Assembly: GCA_902595885.1 (NCBI GenBank)
Contig: CACJRQ010000007.1
Coordinates: 1 to 57,941 of the forward strand
Reading direction: 5' to 3'
DNA from: an uncultured Pelagibacteraceae bacterium
GTDB taxonomy: Bacteria; Pseudomonadota; Alphaproteobacteria; Pelagibacterales; Pelagibacteraceae
DNA length: 57,941 nt
Shown here one piece after another: positions 17,493-26,545 of the stretch. The translations under genes were made by a program, and so were the position numbers. Below the pieces are notes generated by a model. It saw only the letters and a program-made list of their open reading frames with translations, had not been told where the DNA came from and searched no databases. The stretch's first letter is position 1; each line of letters starts with the position of its first letter.

Positions 17493-18685
17493 TAACCTTT
17501 TACACTCCCTGCTGTTAAACCACTCACTAAATATTTTTCAAAATAAACAAATATAAACAGTACAGGCAATGTTACTACAACTGATCCTGCCATTAAATAT
17601 TGCCTTGGGGTTTCGGCATCACCACTTAGATATTGAATTGCTCTTGATAATGTAAATGAATTTGGATTATCCAAAAACATCAAAGAAAACAAAAACTCAT
17701 TCCAGGCAATCATAAAAACATACAAAGCAACAGACGAAATCGCGGGAATGCTTAAAGGTATTATAATTTTTGTTATAATTCCAAACCAACTTAATTTGTC
17801 TAAAATTGCAGCTTCCTCTAATTCTTTTGGTATACTTTTGAAGTATCCTTGTAACATATAAATAGCTACCGGGAGTGTTGTTGCCGTATAAACAATTAAT
17901 AAACCCTCTATTGAATTACGTAAACCTAATTGACTAAATATTGTATACAACGGAATAACAAGAACGATTGCAGGAAACATATATATTATAAGTATAGATG
18001 TAGATAAAAATGTTTTTCCAAAGAAATTTAATCTTGCAACTGCATAAGCAGCAGGTATTGCAAAAAGAAGAGTGATAATAACAGTGCCGACAGAAACAAT
18101 ACTGCTAATCACAATATATTTTCCAAATTTATAAGATTTAAAAATTACAAAATAAGATTTAAATAAATCTTTTATATCTTGGCCAAAATTTATACTAAAA
18201 TCTAAAGGATTTACTAATAATGCTATTTGTGTTTTAAAACTTGTTACTAACATCATGTAAAATGGAAAAAGTATTACAAATGAAAAAAATAAAATTCCAA
18301 ATAAAGTTAAAAAATCAAATAAAATTATTTGAGTAGAGTGCTCTTCTTTTAAACCTATAAAAGTATATTTACTAATTTTATTGGTGAAAAAATATAATAT
18401 TAAAAATACCCCTACATTATACCAAATTGGTAATTTTTGTATTAAGTAGCCATCACAAAAAACGAATATGGAAGAAAAAATGATAGATTTATAAATTGAT
18501 TTAATTCTATCACCTATTAGTAAGTGAGCTAATGATATTAAAAAACCAAATATAAAAATTATTTCTATATTTAAACTATTAATACTTAAACCTTGCAATG
18601 TTGCTAATATTTTCCAAATCGAAATTAAAAAAATTAAGAAAAAAGTAGATATCAATGAAAATAATATTGTATTTTTAGTTCTCAT
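17492..18685 (-). CDS. Sugar ABC transporter permease, MalG/AglG type with extra N-terminal membrane segments
   Basis: Inner-membrane permease. The C-terminal about 280 residues are a normal MalG-type domain with the EAA loop LEEAAILDKLSWFGIITKII (near residues 299-318) and the end GLTAGSVKG. The first about 110 residues add three or four hydrophobic segments not usual in MalG, making it 397 residues long. It overlaps the other permease by 11 bases and the hydrolase by one base, so all three are co-translated. Confidence 0.85.
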   Translation of the reverse strand: MRTKNTILFSLISTFFLIFLISIWKILATLQGLSINSLNIEIIFIFGFLISLAHLLIGDRIKSIYKSIIFSSIFVFCDGYLIQKLPIWYNVGVFLILYFFTNKISKYTFIGLKEEHSTQIILFDFLTLFGILFFSFVILFPFYMMLVTSFKTQIALLVNPLDFSINFGQDIKDLFKSYFVIFKSYKFGKYIVISSIVSVGTVIITLLFAIPAAYAVARLNFFGKTFLSTSILIIYMFPAIVLVIPLYTIFSQLGLRNSIEGLLIVYTATTLPVAIYMLQGYFKSIPKELEEAAILDKLSWFGIITKIIIPLSIPAISSVALYVFMIAWNEFLFSLMFLDNPNSFTLSRAIQYLSGDAETPRQYLMAGSVVVTLPVLFIFVYFEKYLVSGLTAGSVKG

Positions 18686-19934
18686 CTACTCTCTTTCCTA
18701 AAAGTTTAAAATAAAAAAACATAAACATTAAAAGCAATACAACGATCACTATTGAAACAGCTGAGCCCATTCCAATGTCTGATATTGCAAAACCTTGTTG
18801 ATAAACATTTATTGGTAAAGTTCTTGTTCCTGATGCACCTCCAGTTAATAAAAAGACGTCCTCAAATTTATTAAAATTCCATATAAATCTAATCATGAAT
18901 AAAATCGAAATTACTGCAGTTATTTGAGGGAGTGTAATATTAAAAAATTTTTGAAAGGGACTAGCACCATCAACATCAGCTGCCTCATATAATTCTTTTG
19001 GAATAGCTTGAAGTCTTGCAAGAATAAATAAAAAAGCTAGAGGGAAATACCTCCAAATTTCAAACATTATAACCGTTGTAAGAGCTAACCTTAATTTAAA
19101 ATCAAAACCTAAAATACTAATTTCAATATATTTTTGTCCAAGAAGGTTTATTGGAGTTTCAATAATTTGATAATTTAATAATAAACTGTTTAATGTCCCA
19201 CTATTAGGGTCAAGTAGAAGCTCCCAAGTATAAGCTAAAGCAACAACTGGAGCAACATAAGGGAAAAGTAGAACACTCCTCATAAATGTTCTTCCATAAA
19301 ATTTTTGATTAACCATTTGAGCAGTTAAAATACCAAATACTATTGAACCAACAGTTCCAAAAAATGTGTAATAAAACGTTGTTAGTAGTAAATCTATAAA
19401 TTCATTTTCAAATAAAACTTTTTTAAAGTTTTTGAGAGTAAAGTTAGTATTAAGTAATATGTTATTAGATTTCCCATCTAATTTTGGTTTAATTGTTTTA
19501 AGATTTTTTTTATCTATTTTTGATCCATCATTTGTTTCAAATATTACCTGAAAATTTTCCCTATATTTAGCTGGCCAATTTCCAAATTCACATTTTAAGT
19601 TATACTTTTTGTAAGAGCATCTTGGATCTAAATTTTCAATTTCAAAATTTTTTGGAAAATTATCTTGAAAAGAAACATCTCTAATTTCTTGTATTAATGA
19701 ACTATTTCTTAACTTATATAATATTTTTATTTTGGTAGGTTCGTCAGAAATAGATTTTACAATTTTTTTTGCTCTTGGTTCTGGAATTCGTATATCTTTT
19801 AATTCAACTTCCTTAAAACTAATCCAAATGTTTGCAAAAATTGGGAATAAAATTATTGAAAAAACTAAAAGAACTGCAGGTAAAGTTAGTATGTATGCAG
19901 TTTTTTTTTCTGTATTTGCTAGAGTGTCATTCAT
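18675..19934 (-). CDS. Sugar ABC transporter permease, MalF/AglF type with periplasmic insert
   Basis: 419 residues. TM1 lies near residues 12-33 and is followed by a polar insert of about 130 residues before the next membrane segment, presumably periplasmic as in long MalF proteins. The transport domain carries the EAA loop LYEAADVDGASPFQKFFNIT (near residues 315-334). The ATG sits immediately after the T-run of a perfect hairpin, and I see no Shine-Dalgarno sequence outside that structure. Partner of the downstream MalG-type subunit. Confidence 0.87.
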   Translation of the reverse strand: MNDTLANTEKKTAYILTLPAVLLVFSIILFPIFANIWISFKEVELKDIRIPEPRAKKIVKSISDEPTKIKILYKLRNSSLIQEIRDVSFQDNFPKNFEIENLDPRCSYKKYNLKCEFGNWPAKYRENFQVIFETNDGSKIDKKNLKTIKPKLDGKSNNILLNTNFTLKNFKKVLFENEFIDLLLTTFYYTFFGTVGSIVFGILTAQMVNQKFYGRTFMRSVLLFPYVAPVVALAYTWELLLDPNSGTLNSLLLNYQIIETPINLLGQKYIEISILGFDFKLRLALTTVIMFEIWRYFPLAFLFILARLQAIPKELYEAADVDGASPFQKFFNITLPQITAVISILFMIRFIWNFNKFEDVFLLTGGASGTRTLPINVYQQGFAISDIGMGSAVSIVIVVLLLMFMFFYFKLLGKRVDEN

Positions 19935-19969
19935 AAAAAAAGCGGATAATTTATATTATCCGCTTTTTT
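19935..19969 (-). terminator. Strong stem-loop between sugar-binding protein and permease genes (partial terminator)
   Basis: AGCGGATAAT (19941-19950) pairs perfectly with ATTATCCGCT (19955-19964), loop of four, extended by A-run/T-run pairs. In the minus-strand transcript the stem is followed by a U-run, giving textbook intrinsic-terminator form. The permease ATG begins at the next base. It probably stops most transcripts after the binding-protein gene. Confidence 0.85.
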
Positions 19970-19981
19970 ATAAAATTAAAA

Positions 19982-21313
19982 TTATTTGAATTTAGCTAAT
20001 GATTTGTTAATCATATCAACAGCTTCATCGACATCAATTTGATCATCAATATAAAGTCTAGTAATTCTATTTATAAATTGAGAATTTATGACTTTTGATG
20101 CTCTTGATAGTTCGCCTTCTTTAACACCCCATCTATTTGCAGTATCTAAACCAGCTACAATGTTATTAATAACATCTGGGTCATATAGATCTGACAAAGG
20201 AGCTTTTCTATCGACTCCAACAGGTAGTTTGCTCCAAGCTTTTGTGAAAGCTGCAGGGTCACTTGAATTTCCTCTTCTTACTGGAAATTTACCTTCTGGA
20301 GCTATCGATAATGTGCTTGTGTAACCTTCATCCATTGAGTACATGATAAATTGTTTAGCTTCATCAGTATCAGCGTCAGCAGTTATACCAAAATATCTAA
20401 CATCTGCCCATGCAGCACCTTTTTTATTACTAGGTCCACTAAAATTAGTTATGAAACCAGTTTTAGAAGCTAGTTCAGGTGATGTTGGATCGCTGTTAAT
20501 TGTTGGTGGAGCCGAGTCTCTTAAACCAGCAAGCTCATCCATAATGAATGGAGACCAAATAATCATTGGAGTTTTTCCTGCAAAGTACAATGCTCTAGAT
20601 TGTTTCCAGTACAATTCACCTGGAGGACTTGCTTTTGCAATTACTTTATAAAACTCTAATGCTTCTTTTAGTTTTTTACCTTGTTTCTTGATACCACCCT
20701 TTTTAACAATATTAACCCCATTTGCTAAAAGAACGTGCTCTAAAACTTGACTCATGAAATTTTCATCAGTCTTGGTAGCAGCTACAAACCCAAACATTCC
20801 ATTTTGTTTTGAAAGCTTCTCAACTGCGGCTACAATATTCGCATAACTTGTAGGTGGCGCTAAGTCAGCATTTTCAAAAAGATCTTTCCTATAAACAACC
20901 ATTTGTGTCCATCCATCAACTGGAACGGCTGCAATTTTTGAACCTTTTTTTGCCATGTTAAGTGCGCCTGGTGCAAATGTATCTTTACCAAGTTCTTTAA
21001 CAACATCATTGTTAGCATCCACATCTAATATTCCTGCTTCAGCCCATGGTAATACATATTGTAAAGTATGATAAATTACGTCCGGTAAATCACCTGCAGC
21101 AGCTGCTGCTGTAGCTCTTGTACCTAGATCTTTTTCTTCAATCGGAATTACATCAACCTTGATTCCAGTTTTTGCTTCAAAAGCTTTGGCCATTTCCTCC
21201 TGTTTCGCCATTCGAGCAGGCTGAACTTCTGTAGTCCAAAACTTTATATCTGCGTAAACAACATTAGTTATAAAAAAACTAATCACGCAGAATAACTTAA
21301 TTATATTTTTCAT
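19982..21313 (-). CDS. Sugar ABC transporter substrate-binding protein (family 1, MalE/AglE-like)
   Basis: 443 residues with a signal peptide ending near residue 21 (NVVYA|DIKFWT). Family-1 features include FEAKTGIKVDVIPIEE (near 48), AAAAGDLPDVIYHTLQYVLPWAEAG and PVDGWTQMVVYRKDLF (near 137). The start is supported by AAGGAGGGTCA. Length and layout match binders of di- and oligosaccharides or polyols. It is the first gene of the transport/hydrolase unit and is followed directly by a strong stem-loop, suggesting higher expression than the permeases. Confidence 0.88.
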   Translation of the reverse strand: MKNIIKLFCVISFFITNVVYADIKFWTTEVQPARMAKQEEMAKAFEAKTGIKVDVIPIEEKDLGTRATAAAAAGDLPDVIYHTLQYVLPWAEAGILDVDANNDVVKELGKDTFAPGALNMAKKGSKIAAVPVDGWTQMVVYRKDLFENADLAPPTSYANIVAAVEKLSKQNGMFGFVAATKTDENFMSQVLEHVLLANGVNIVKKGGIKKQGKKLKEALEFYKVIAKASPPGELYWKQSRALYFAGKTPMIIWSPFIMDELAGLRDSAPPTINSDPTSPELASKTGFITNFSGPSNKKGAAWADVRYFGITADADTDEAKQFIMYSMDEGYTSTLSIAPEGKFPVRRGNSSDPAAFTKAWSKLPVGVDRKAPLSDLYDPDVINNIVAGLDTANRWGVKEGELSRASKVINSQFINRITRLYIDDQIDVDEAVDMINKSLAKFK

Positions 21314-21476
21314 TGACCCTCCTTAAACGATCTAATCAATATTATTCTAAGGATACCTTATTGTAATGATTCTAAGTAGCATACCTCTTACTTTTAAATA
21401 ACAGTTATGCAAAAACCTCATAAGAAAAAAGGCCTAAAATTCTCTATAATTCTAAATTAGTCAATTTTGAGTTGTA

Positions 21477-22532
21477 TCAAGATTGTATTCTTTTGCCATT
21501 TTGATCAAACACAAAAACATCTTTTACATCAAATCCTATTGAATTACTTATTTGTAGATTGCTAGAAATTTTGGCACTCAGTTGGTATTCATCTTGTTTT
21601 AAGTAAATAATTTTTTCATTACCCAAATTTTCTATTAATTCTATTTTGGGATTAAAAGAATATTGAGTTTTTTGATTAGATTTTAAATGTTCAGGCCTTA
21701 TTCCCACAAAATGTTTAGATTTATTAAATTTTAGCTTATCAAATTGAATTTCATTACCAAGCAGTTTAATAGAACTTTCTGAAATTACATTTTTTTCATT
21801 AATTTCTAAAACATTCATTTTAGGTGTGCCAATAAATTGAGCTACAAAAATATTTGCTGGATCATTATATATTTCTTCAGGCGTACCAACTTGTTCTATA
21901 TTTCCTTGATTTAAAATAACAATTCTATCTGCTAGCGTCATGGCCTCTACTTGATCATGAGTAACATAAATCATATTTGTTTTGATTTGATTGTGTAATT
22001 TTGAAATTTCAACTCTCATTTCTGCTCTTAAAGCTGCATCTAAGTTTGATAAAGGCTCATCAAATAAGAATATTTTTGGATTTCTGGTTATAGCTCTTCC
22101 TATTGCCACTCTTTGTCTTTGACCACCTGATAATTGTTTTGGTTTTCGCTCTAAAAGCTCTTCAATTTTTAAAATTTTTGCGGCTTGCATAACTTTTGTA
22201 TCAATTTCTTCTTTAGGTCTTTTTTCAATTTTTAAACCAAAAGACATATTCTCATAAACGTTCATATGAGGATAAAGAGCATAAGATTGAAAAACCATCG
22301 CAGTTTGACGTTTTGAAGGATGAAGTTCATTAATTTTTTGATCATTAATAAAAATTTCACCTTCATCAATTTTTTCTAATCCTGCAATCATTCTTAGAAG
22401 GGTTGATTTTCCACACCCTGATGGTCCTACCAAAACAAGAAATTCATCTTCTTTACCTAAAAGATTAAAATTTTTAATTATTTTATTAGCACCAAATGAT
22501 TTATGAACACCAGTAAATTTTATGTTTGCCAT
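21477..22532 (-). CDS. Sugar ABC transporter ATP-binding protein (UgpC/MalK/MsmK type)
   Basis: 351-residue ATPase. Walker A GPSGCGKSTLL (near residue 37), Q-loop VFQSYALYPHM, signature LSGGQRQRVAIGRA (near 134), Walker B IFLFDEPLSNLDA and switch MIYVTHDQVEAMTLAD are intact. The C-terminal TOBE-type domain contains VGIRPEHL. It lies upstream of the binding protein and permeases on the same strand, with a 163-base gap, so it most likely energises that sugar importer though it may be transcribed with the genes before it. Confidence 0.9.
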   Translation of the reverse strand: MANIKFTGVHKSFGANKIIKNFNLLGKEDEFLVLVGPSGCGKSTLLRMIAGLEKIDEGEIFINDQKINELHPSKRQTAMVFQSYALYPHMNVYENMSFGLKIEKRPKEEIDTKVMQAAKILKIEELLERKPKQLSGGQRQRVAIGRAITRNPKIFLFDEPLSNLDAALRAEMRVEISKLHNQIKTNMIYVTHDQVEAMTLADRIVILNQGNIEQVGTPEEIYNDPANIFVAQFIGTPKMNVLEINEKNVISESSIKLLGNEIQFDKLKFNKSKHFVGIRPEHLKSNQKTQYSFNPKIELIENLGNEKIIYLKQDEYQLSAKISSNLQISNSIGFDVKDVFVFDQNGKRIQS

Positions 22533-22557
22533 TTAATTCTTTATCTTTTTAAGAATA

Positions 22558-23310
22558 TTAGTCTAAAAAATTTTTTATTAAAATATTAAAATTATCCGGT
22601 TGTTCTAAATGAACATTATGACAACATCCTTTAAAGATTTCTAAACGGCTATTTTTAATATATTTACTCAATGTATCAACCTGATCATAATTATAAGAAA
22701 TATCTTTATCTCCCCAAACAATTAAAGTTTCATTTTTGATATTTTTTAAATTATCAATTCCTTTCCAATTTTTCATAGCAAGCAAAGCATTATCAGCTGT
22801 TTCTAATGAAACATTTTTAACAGCATTTTCACATAAAAAATAATTCTTATCTTTATTCCCTTTTACAAACCATTTTGGAGGAACTCTTGAAAATGAAATT
22901 TTTGTTCCATCTTTTTTTAATTTTTCTCTTGTTTCATCCATCGTTTCAAATCTACCAGGAATATCTCCTATTGATCCTGTAGCAAAACAAATTAATTTAT
23001 TAACTCTATCACCAACGATTTTTGTTATTTCTTGAACAATCATTCCTCCCATGGAATGACCAATCAAATTAAATTTATCAATTTTTTTTTGATTTAGAAT
23101 TTCTATTATTTTATTCGCCATATCATTAATAGAGTTTAAAGATTTTGCTTTATAACTTTCACCAAATCCAGGTAAAGCAGGTGCAATGACTCTGTAATAT
23201 TTTGAGAAATAATTTTTTTGAAAACACCACATTTCAGATGAACCAAGATATCCATGGACAAAAACAAATGGAAAACCTGTTCCTAAATCGTCTACATAAA
23301 TTTCACTCAT
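22558..23310 (-). CDS. Alpha/beta-fold hydrolase
   Basis: 250 residues, cytoplasmic. The nucleophile elbow GHSMGGMIVQE lies near residues 93-103, the oxyanion segment HGYLGSSEMW near 19-28, an acid in VWGDKDISYN and a C-terminal histidine in CCHNVHLEQP near 230. This completes a Ser-Asp-His triad. No specific substrate can be assigned. It overlaps the LysE-family gene by four bases and precedes the sugar ATPase gene. Confidence 0.85.
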   Translation of the reverse strand: MSEIYVDDLGTGFPFVFVHGYLGSSEMWCFQKNYFSKYYRVIAPALPGFGESYKAKSLNSINDMANKIIEILNQKKIDKFNLIGHSMGGMIVQEITKIVGDRVNKLICFATGSIGDIPGRFETMDETREKLKKDGTKISFSRVPPKWFVKGNKDKNYFLCENAVKNVSLETADNALLAMKNWKGIDNLKNIKNETLIVWGDKDISYNYDQVDTLSKYIKNSRLEIFKGCCHNVHLEQPDNFNILIKNFLD

Positions 23311-23912
23311 AATATTTCCTTTACTATATATAAAACCAAGATACTCATAAAAGTTATAATAAATATATTAATAACTCGCCAAACTGTTTTATTTTTAGCA
23401 TATTTGGATAAATAGTTTGATAAGTAACCTAAAGCAAAAAAAAATAAAAATGAAGCTATAGCTGCGCCAATCCCAAAAGCTACTTTTTGGTTTAATAAAT
23501 AATTTTTAGAAAAATTCCCAAGAAAAAAAACTGTGTCTGAGTAGACGTGTGGATTTAGGTATGTAAATCCAAGAGTTTTTATAAATATATTTGTTTTTGA
23601 AATATTTATTAGATCATTACTAAAATTAATTTCTGAATAATGAGCTTTTAGTTTTGTATAAATGAAGTGCAATAAAAATAATATAAGAAGTATATTTAAT
23701 ATTAATTCCACCGTTTTATTAAAGATTTGATTAAAATAATGAAAAAGAAAGATGCCTAAAAATATTAATATTAAATCAGATATTGAACATATTAAACAAA
23801 CAAGAAATACATGTTGTTTTTTTAAACCTTGTTCAATTACAAAAATATTTTGTGCACCTATAGCTAAAATTAAACTTAATCCTGTAAAAAATCCTAATAA
23901 AGCATATTCCAT
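23307..23912 (-). CDS. LysE/ArgO-family amino acid exporter
   Basis: 201 residues with about six membrane segments and the family signatures LSLILAIGAQNIFVIEQGLK (near residues 13-32), CSISDLILIFLGI and TYLNPHVYSDTVFFLG (near 116-131). Known members export basic amino acids or are otherwise amino-acid effluxers. Its position between betaine transport and a hydrolase gives no firm substrate. Confidence 0.85.
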   Translation of the reverse strand: MEYALLGFFTGLSLILAIGAQNIFVIEQGLKKQHVFLVCLICSISDLILIFLGIFLFHYFNQIFNKTVELILNILLILFLLHFIYTKLKAHYSEINFSNDLINISKTNIFIKTLGFTYLNPHVYSDTVFFLGNFSKNYLLNQKVAFGIGAAIASFLFFFALGYLSNYLSKYAKNKTVWRVINIFIITFMSILVLYIVKEIL

Positions 23913-23921
23913 TAGGAATAA

Positions 23922-25433
23922 TTAAACTCTTTTCTTACCTTGAACAACCCTATCAAGAATTAACGCAACAAATAAAATTGCAACACCTGCTAAAATACCT
24001 TGTCCAACATTTGCATACTGAAGTGCTTCTAAAACATCTTGTCCTAGTCCTTTTGCACCTATTAGAGATGCAACTACTACCATTGCTAAGCTTAACATTA
24101 CTGTTTGGTTTACACCTGCTAAGATGGATGGTGTTGCTAAGGGTAAATCAACTTTTCTTAAAAGATACCATTTAGAAGCTCCATAAGCGATTGCGGCTTC
24201 TCTAATTGTTTCAGGCACACCTCTTAATCCAAGAACTGTTAATCTAACTACAGGTGTCCCTCCAAAAATCATTGTAATTATAACCGCAGCGACCTTCCCT
24301 GTTCCAAAGAATGCAATTACTGGGATCATGAAGACAAAGGCTGGCATTGTTTGCATAAAATCCATTATTGGTCTTATCATTGAATAAAATCTTTGACGTC
24401 TTGCGCAAAAAATTCCAAGTGGAATTCCAATAACAATACTTAATACAGCAGCAGTTCCAAGAAGAGCTAAGGTAGTCATGGCTTTTACCCAAAAACCTAA
24501 AAATCCCATGTAACATAAAAATCCTGCTGAATAAATTGCAGCTCTTGGGCCTGCAGCTAGTCCTGTTAAAGTTACTATGGTAGTAATGATTACTATCCAT
24601 GGAGTTTTAACAAATAGCAATTCTAAAAAATCTAATACCGATCTAATACCAATAGTGATTGCTGTAAATAAAGCATCTCCTTTTAAAACAGCATAGTCAA
24701 AAATAGTTTCTACCCATTTTATTGAAGTAAGTCTTATGTCTGGATGAGTTGGAAAATCATCCATTATAGTAATAACACCTGGAAAACTATAATGCACAAC
24801 TGAGAAAAACATAATCACTGCTGCAAAAATTGTACTAGAGATAAAGTTCTTAGTTTGCATTCCTGGTCTTATTGTTTTGTCAGATAACCATTCTGAATAT
24901 CTTTTTTCTAATACAGAATTAGCAAGAATCCCTTGAACTATTTTAATCGAAATTAATAAAGCAATACCAAATATTGTGATCCAAATTGCAGATGCTTCAA
25001 TTCTTACAACTTCATCAATGTATCCCTGCATTGCATCTTCTAAGGATTTAATGTTACGTTTATAGACATCAACTTTATCTGGATTGTTAGTAATAGCTGC
25101 TTCTAACTGTTTGTTTCTAAATGCAATTGTAGATTCAACCTGTTTTATTTTTTCAACAGCATCTTTGGTAATATTCCCAAATAAACCTCTTATAATTTGA
25201 ACAACTGAGAATGTTTCAATTATCAAAAATGCTAATGCCCAATTCCATATATTTCTCATTCCAAACCAAATTGGACCTAGAATTCCTGCATATAAATTAA
25301 ATGAAAAAGAAAATGAAGGTTTGCTTCCAATTTTTTGAAACTCCTTAATGTAATATTCTGGATTTGATTTAACAAAGTCAGTTATTAACTCAGATCTAGT
25401 AGGGTTATTAATTTGTTTATTCTCCATCACCAC
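23922..25433 (-). CDS. proW: Glycine betaine/proline-type ABC permease (ProW) with long N-terminal extension
   Basis: 503 residues, about 150 longer than E. coli ProW. The C-terminal domain is standard, including KAMTTLALLGTAAVLSIVIG, RPIMDFMQTMPAFVFMIP and the EAA-like IREAAIAYGASKWYLLRKVD (near residues 408-427). The N-terminal part has membrane segments around a polar, charged stretch (residues about 95-140) that could form a short coiled coil. It overlaps proV by 17 bases. Part of an osmolyte importer. Confidence 0.9.
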   Translation of the reverse strand: MVMENKQINNPTRSELITDFVKSNPEYYIKEFQKIGSKPSFSFSFNLYAGILGPIWFGMRNIWNWALAFLIIETFSVVQIIRGLFGNITKDAVEKIKQVESTIAFRNKQLEAAITNNPDKVDVYKRNIKSLEDAMQGYIDEVVRIEASAIWITIFGIALLISIKIVQGILANSVLEKRYSEWLSDKTIRPGMQTKNFISSTIFAAVIMFFSVVHYSFPGVITIMDDFPTHPDIRLTSIKWVETIFDYAVLKGDALFTAITIGIRSVLDFLELLFVKTPWIVIITTIVTLTGLAAGPRAAIYSAGFLCYMGFLGFWVKAMTTLALLGTAAVLSIVIGIPLGIFCARRQRFYSMIRPIMDFMQTMPAFVFMIPVIAFFGTGKVAAVIITMIFGGTPVVRLTVLGLRGVPETIREAAIAYGASKWYLLRKVDLPLATPSILAGVNQTVMLSLAMVVVASLIGAKGLGQDVLEALQYANVGQGILAGVAILFVALILDRVVQGKKRV

Positions 25434-26478
25434 CCTCTATCACTGCTTTTAAAAGATCTGATTGTGTAATTACTCCAATGTTTTTTTGCTCATTATTTTT
25501 AACAACTAATGGCTTATCTTTCGATTTTGAAACTTCAATTAATTTACTTAGCAATTCATGCTCATCTACACTTTGTAAATTTCCTTCCAACTTACCATTT
25601 TTACTTTCATAACTTTCAACTGTTTGCATGATTGTTTTTGCCTGAACAACTTTAAGTCTAGAAATTCCTTTAACAAAGTCTGCAACATATTCGTCAGCTG
25701 GATTAACTACAATTTGTTCTGGAGTTCCAATTTGAATAACTTTTCCATCTCTCATGATTGCAATTCTATGCCCTACTCTTACTGCCTCATCTAAATCGTG
25801 AGTTATAAAAACTGTTGTTTTTTTCATCTGTTTTGAAAGTTTGATAAATTCTGATTGAAGCTGTCTTCTAATTAGTGGGTCTAATGCACTAAAAGGTTCA
25901 TCCATTAAAAGAAATTCTGGGTCTGCAGCTAATGCTCTTGCAAGCCCTACTCTTTGCTGCATACCTCCTGATAATTCATGAGCAAATTTGTTGCCCCAAC
26001 CTTGTAATTCAACTATTTCTAAAATTTTATTTGCTGCATCTAAACGATCATTCTTACTTACTCCTCTTATTTCAAGAGGCATTGCAATATTATCTACAAC
26101 TGATCTGTGAGGCATAAGTGCAAAGTTTTGAAAAACCATGCCTATCTTTTTATTTCTTAGTTCTTGCAAATGATCACGATCAAGCTGCATTACATCTTGG
26201 CCGTTTATCAAAATCTTTCCTGATGTAGGTTCTAATAGTCTATTTATATGTCTTACTAATGTAGATTTTCCACTACCAGAAAGACCCATTACACAAAATA
26301 TTTCTCCTTGGTTAACATCAAATGAAACGTCAGATACACCAATCACTGAGTTATATTCTTCTAAAGCTTCAGTTTTTGAAATTCCTTTATTTTGAATTGC
26401 ATCTAATGCTTCAGTTGAAGTATTACCAAATACTTTCCAAACATTTTCAATTTTTATAGCTGAACTCGATGAATCCAT
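25417..26478 (-). CDS. proV: Glycine betaine/proline-type ABC ATPase (ProV) with CBS region
   Basis: 353 residues. Walker A GLSGSGKSTLV (near residue 69), signature LSGGMQQRVGLARA, Walker B FLLMDEPFSALDPL and switch FITHDLDEAVRVG are intact. The N-terminal segment before the ABC core is typical of ProV/OpuAA. The C-terminal about 80 residues contain a CBS-like segment (IGVITQSDLLKAVI), the usual osmosensory module, here seemingly a short form. Downstream of proX and overlapping proW. Confidence 0.93.
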   Translation of the reverse strand: MDSSSSAIKIENVWKVFGNTSTEALDAIQNKGISKTEALEEYNSVIGVSDVSFDVNQGEIFCVMGLSGSGKSTLVRHINRLLEPTSGKILINGQDVMQLDRDHLQELRNKKIGMVFQNFALMPHRSVVDNIAMPLEIRGVSKNDRLDAANKILEIVELQGWGNKFAHELSGGMQQRVGLARALAADPEFLLMDEPFSALDPLIRRQLQSEFIKLSKQMKKTTVFITHDLDEAVRVGHRIAIMRDGKVIQIGTPEQIVVNPADEYVADFVKGISRLKVVQAKTIMQTVESYESKNGKLEGNLQSVDEHELLSKLIEVSKSKDKPLVVKNNEQKNIGVITQSDLLKAVIEGGDGE

Positions 26479-26500
26479 TTTGTCTTTTATTATAGGAAAA

Positions 26501-26531
26501 TATACTCGGCAATCTTAAATTGCCGAGTATA
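26501..26531 (-). promoter_or_regulatory. Intercistronic hairpin between proX and proV
   Basis: TATACTCGGCAA (26501-26512) and TTGCCGAGTATA (26520-26531) form a perfect 12-pair stem with a 7-base loop. In the minus transcript it is followed by a weak U-rich stretch (ATTTTCC), so it may be a partial terminator or a 3'-end stabiliser raising proX over proVW. Confidence 0.75.
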
Positions 26532-26545
26532 AAATTTAATTTAGA

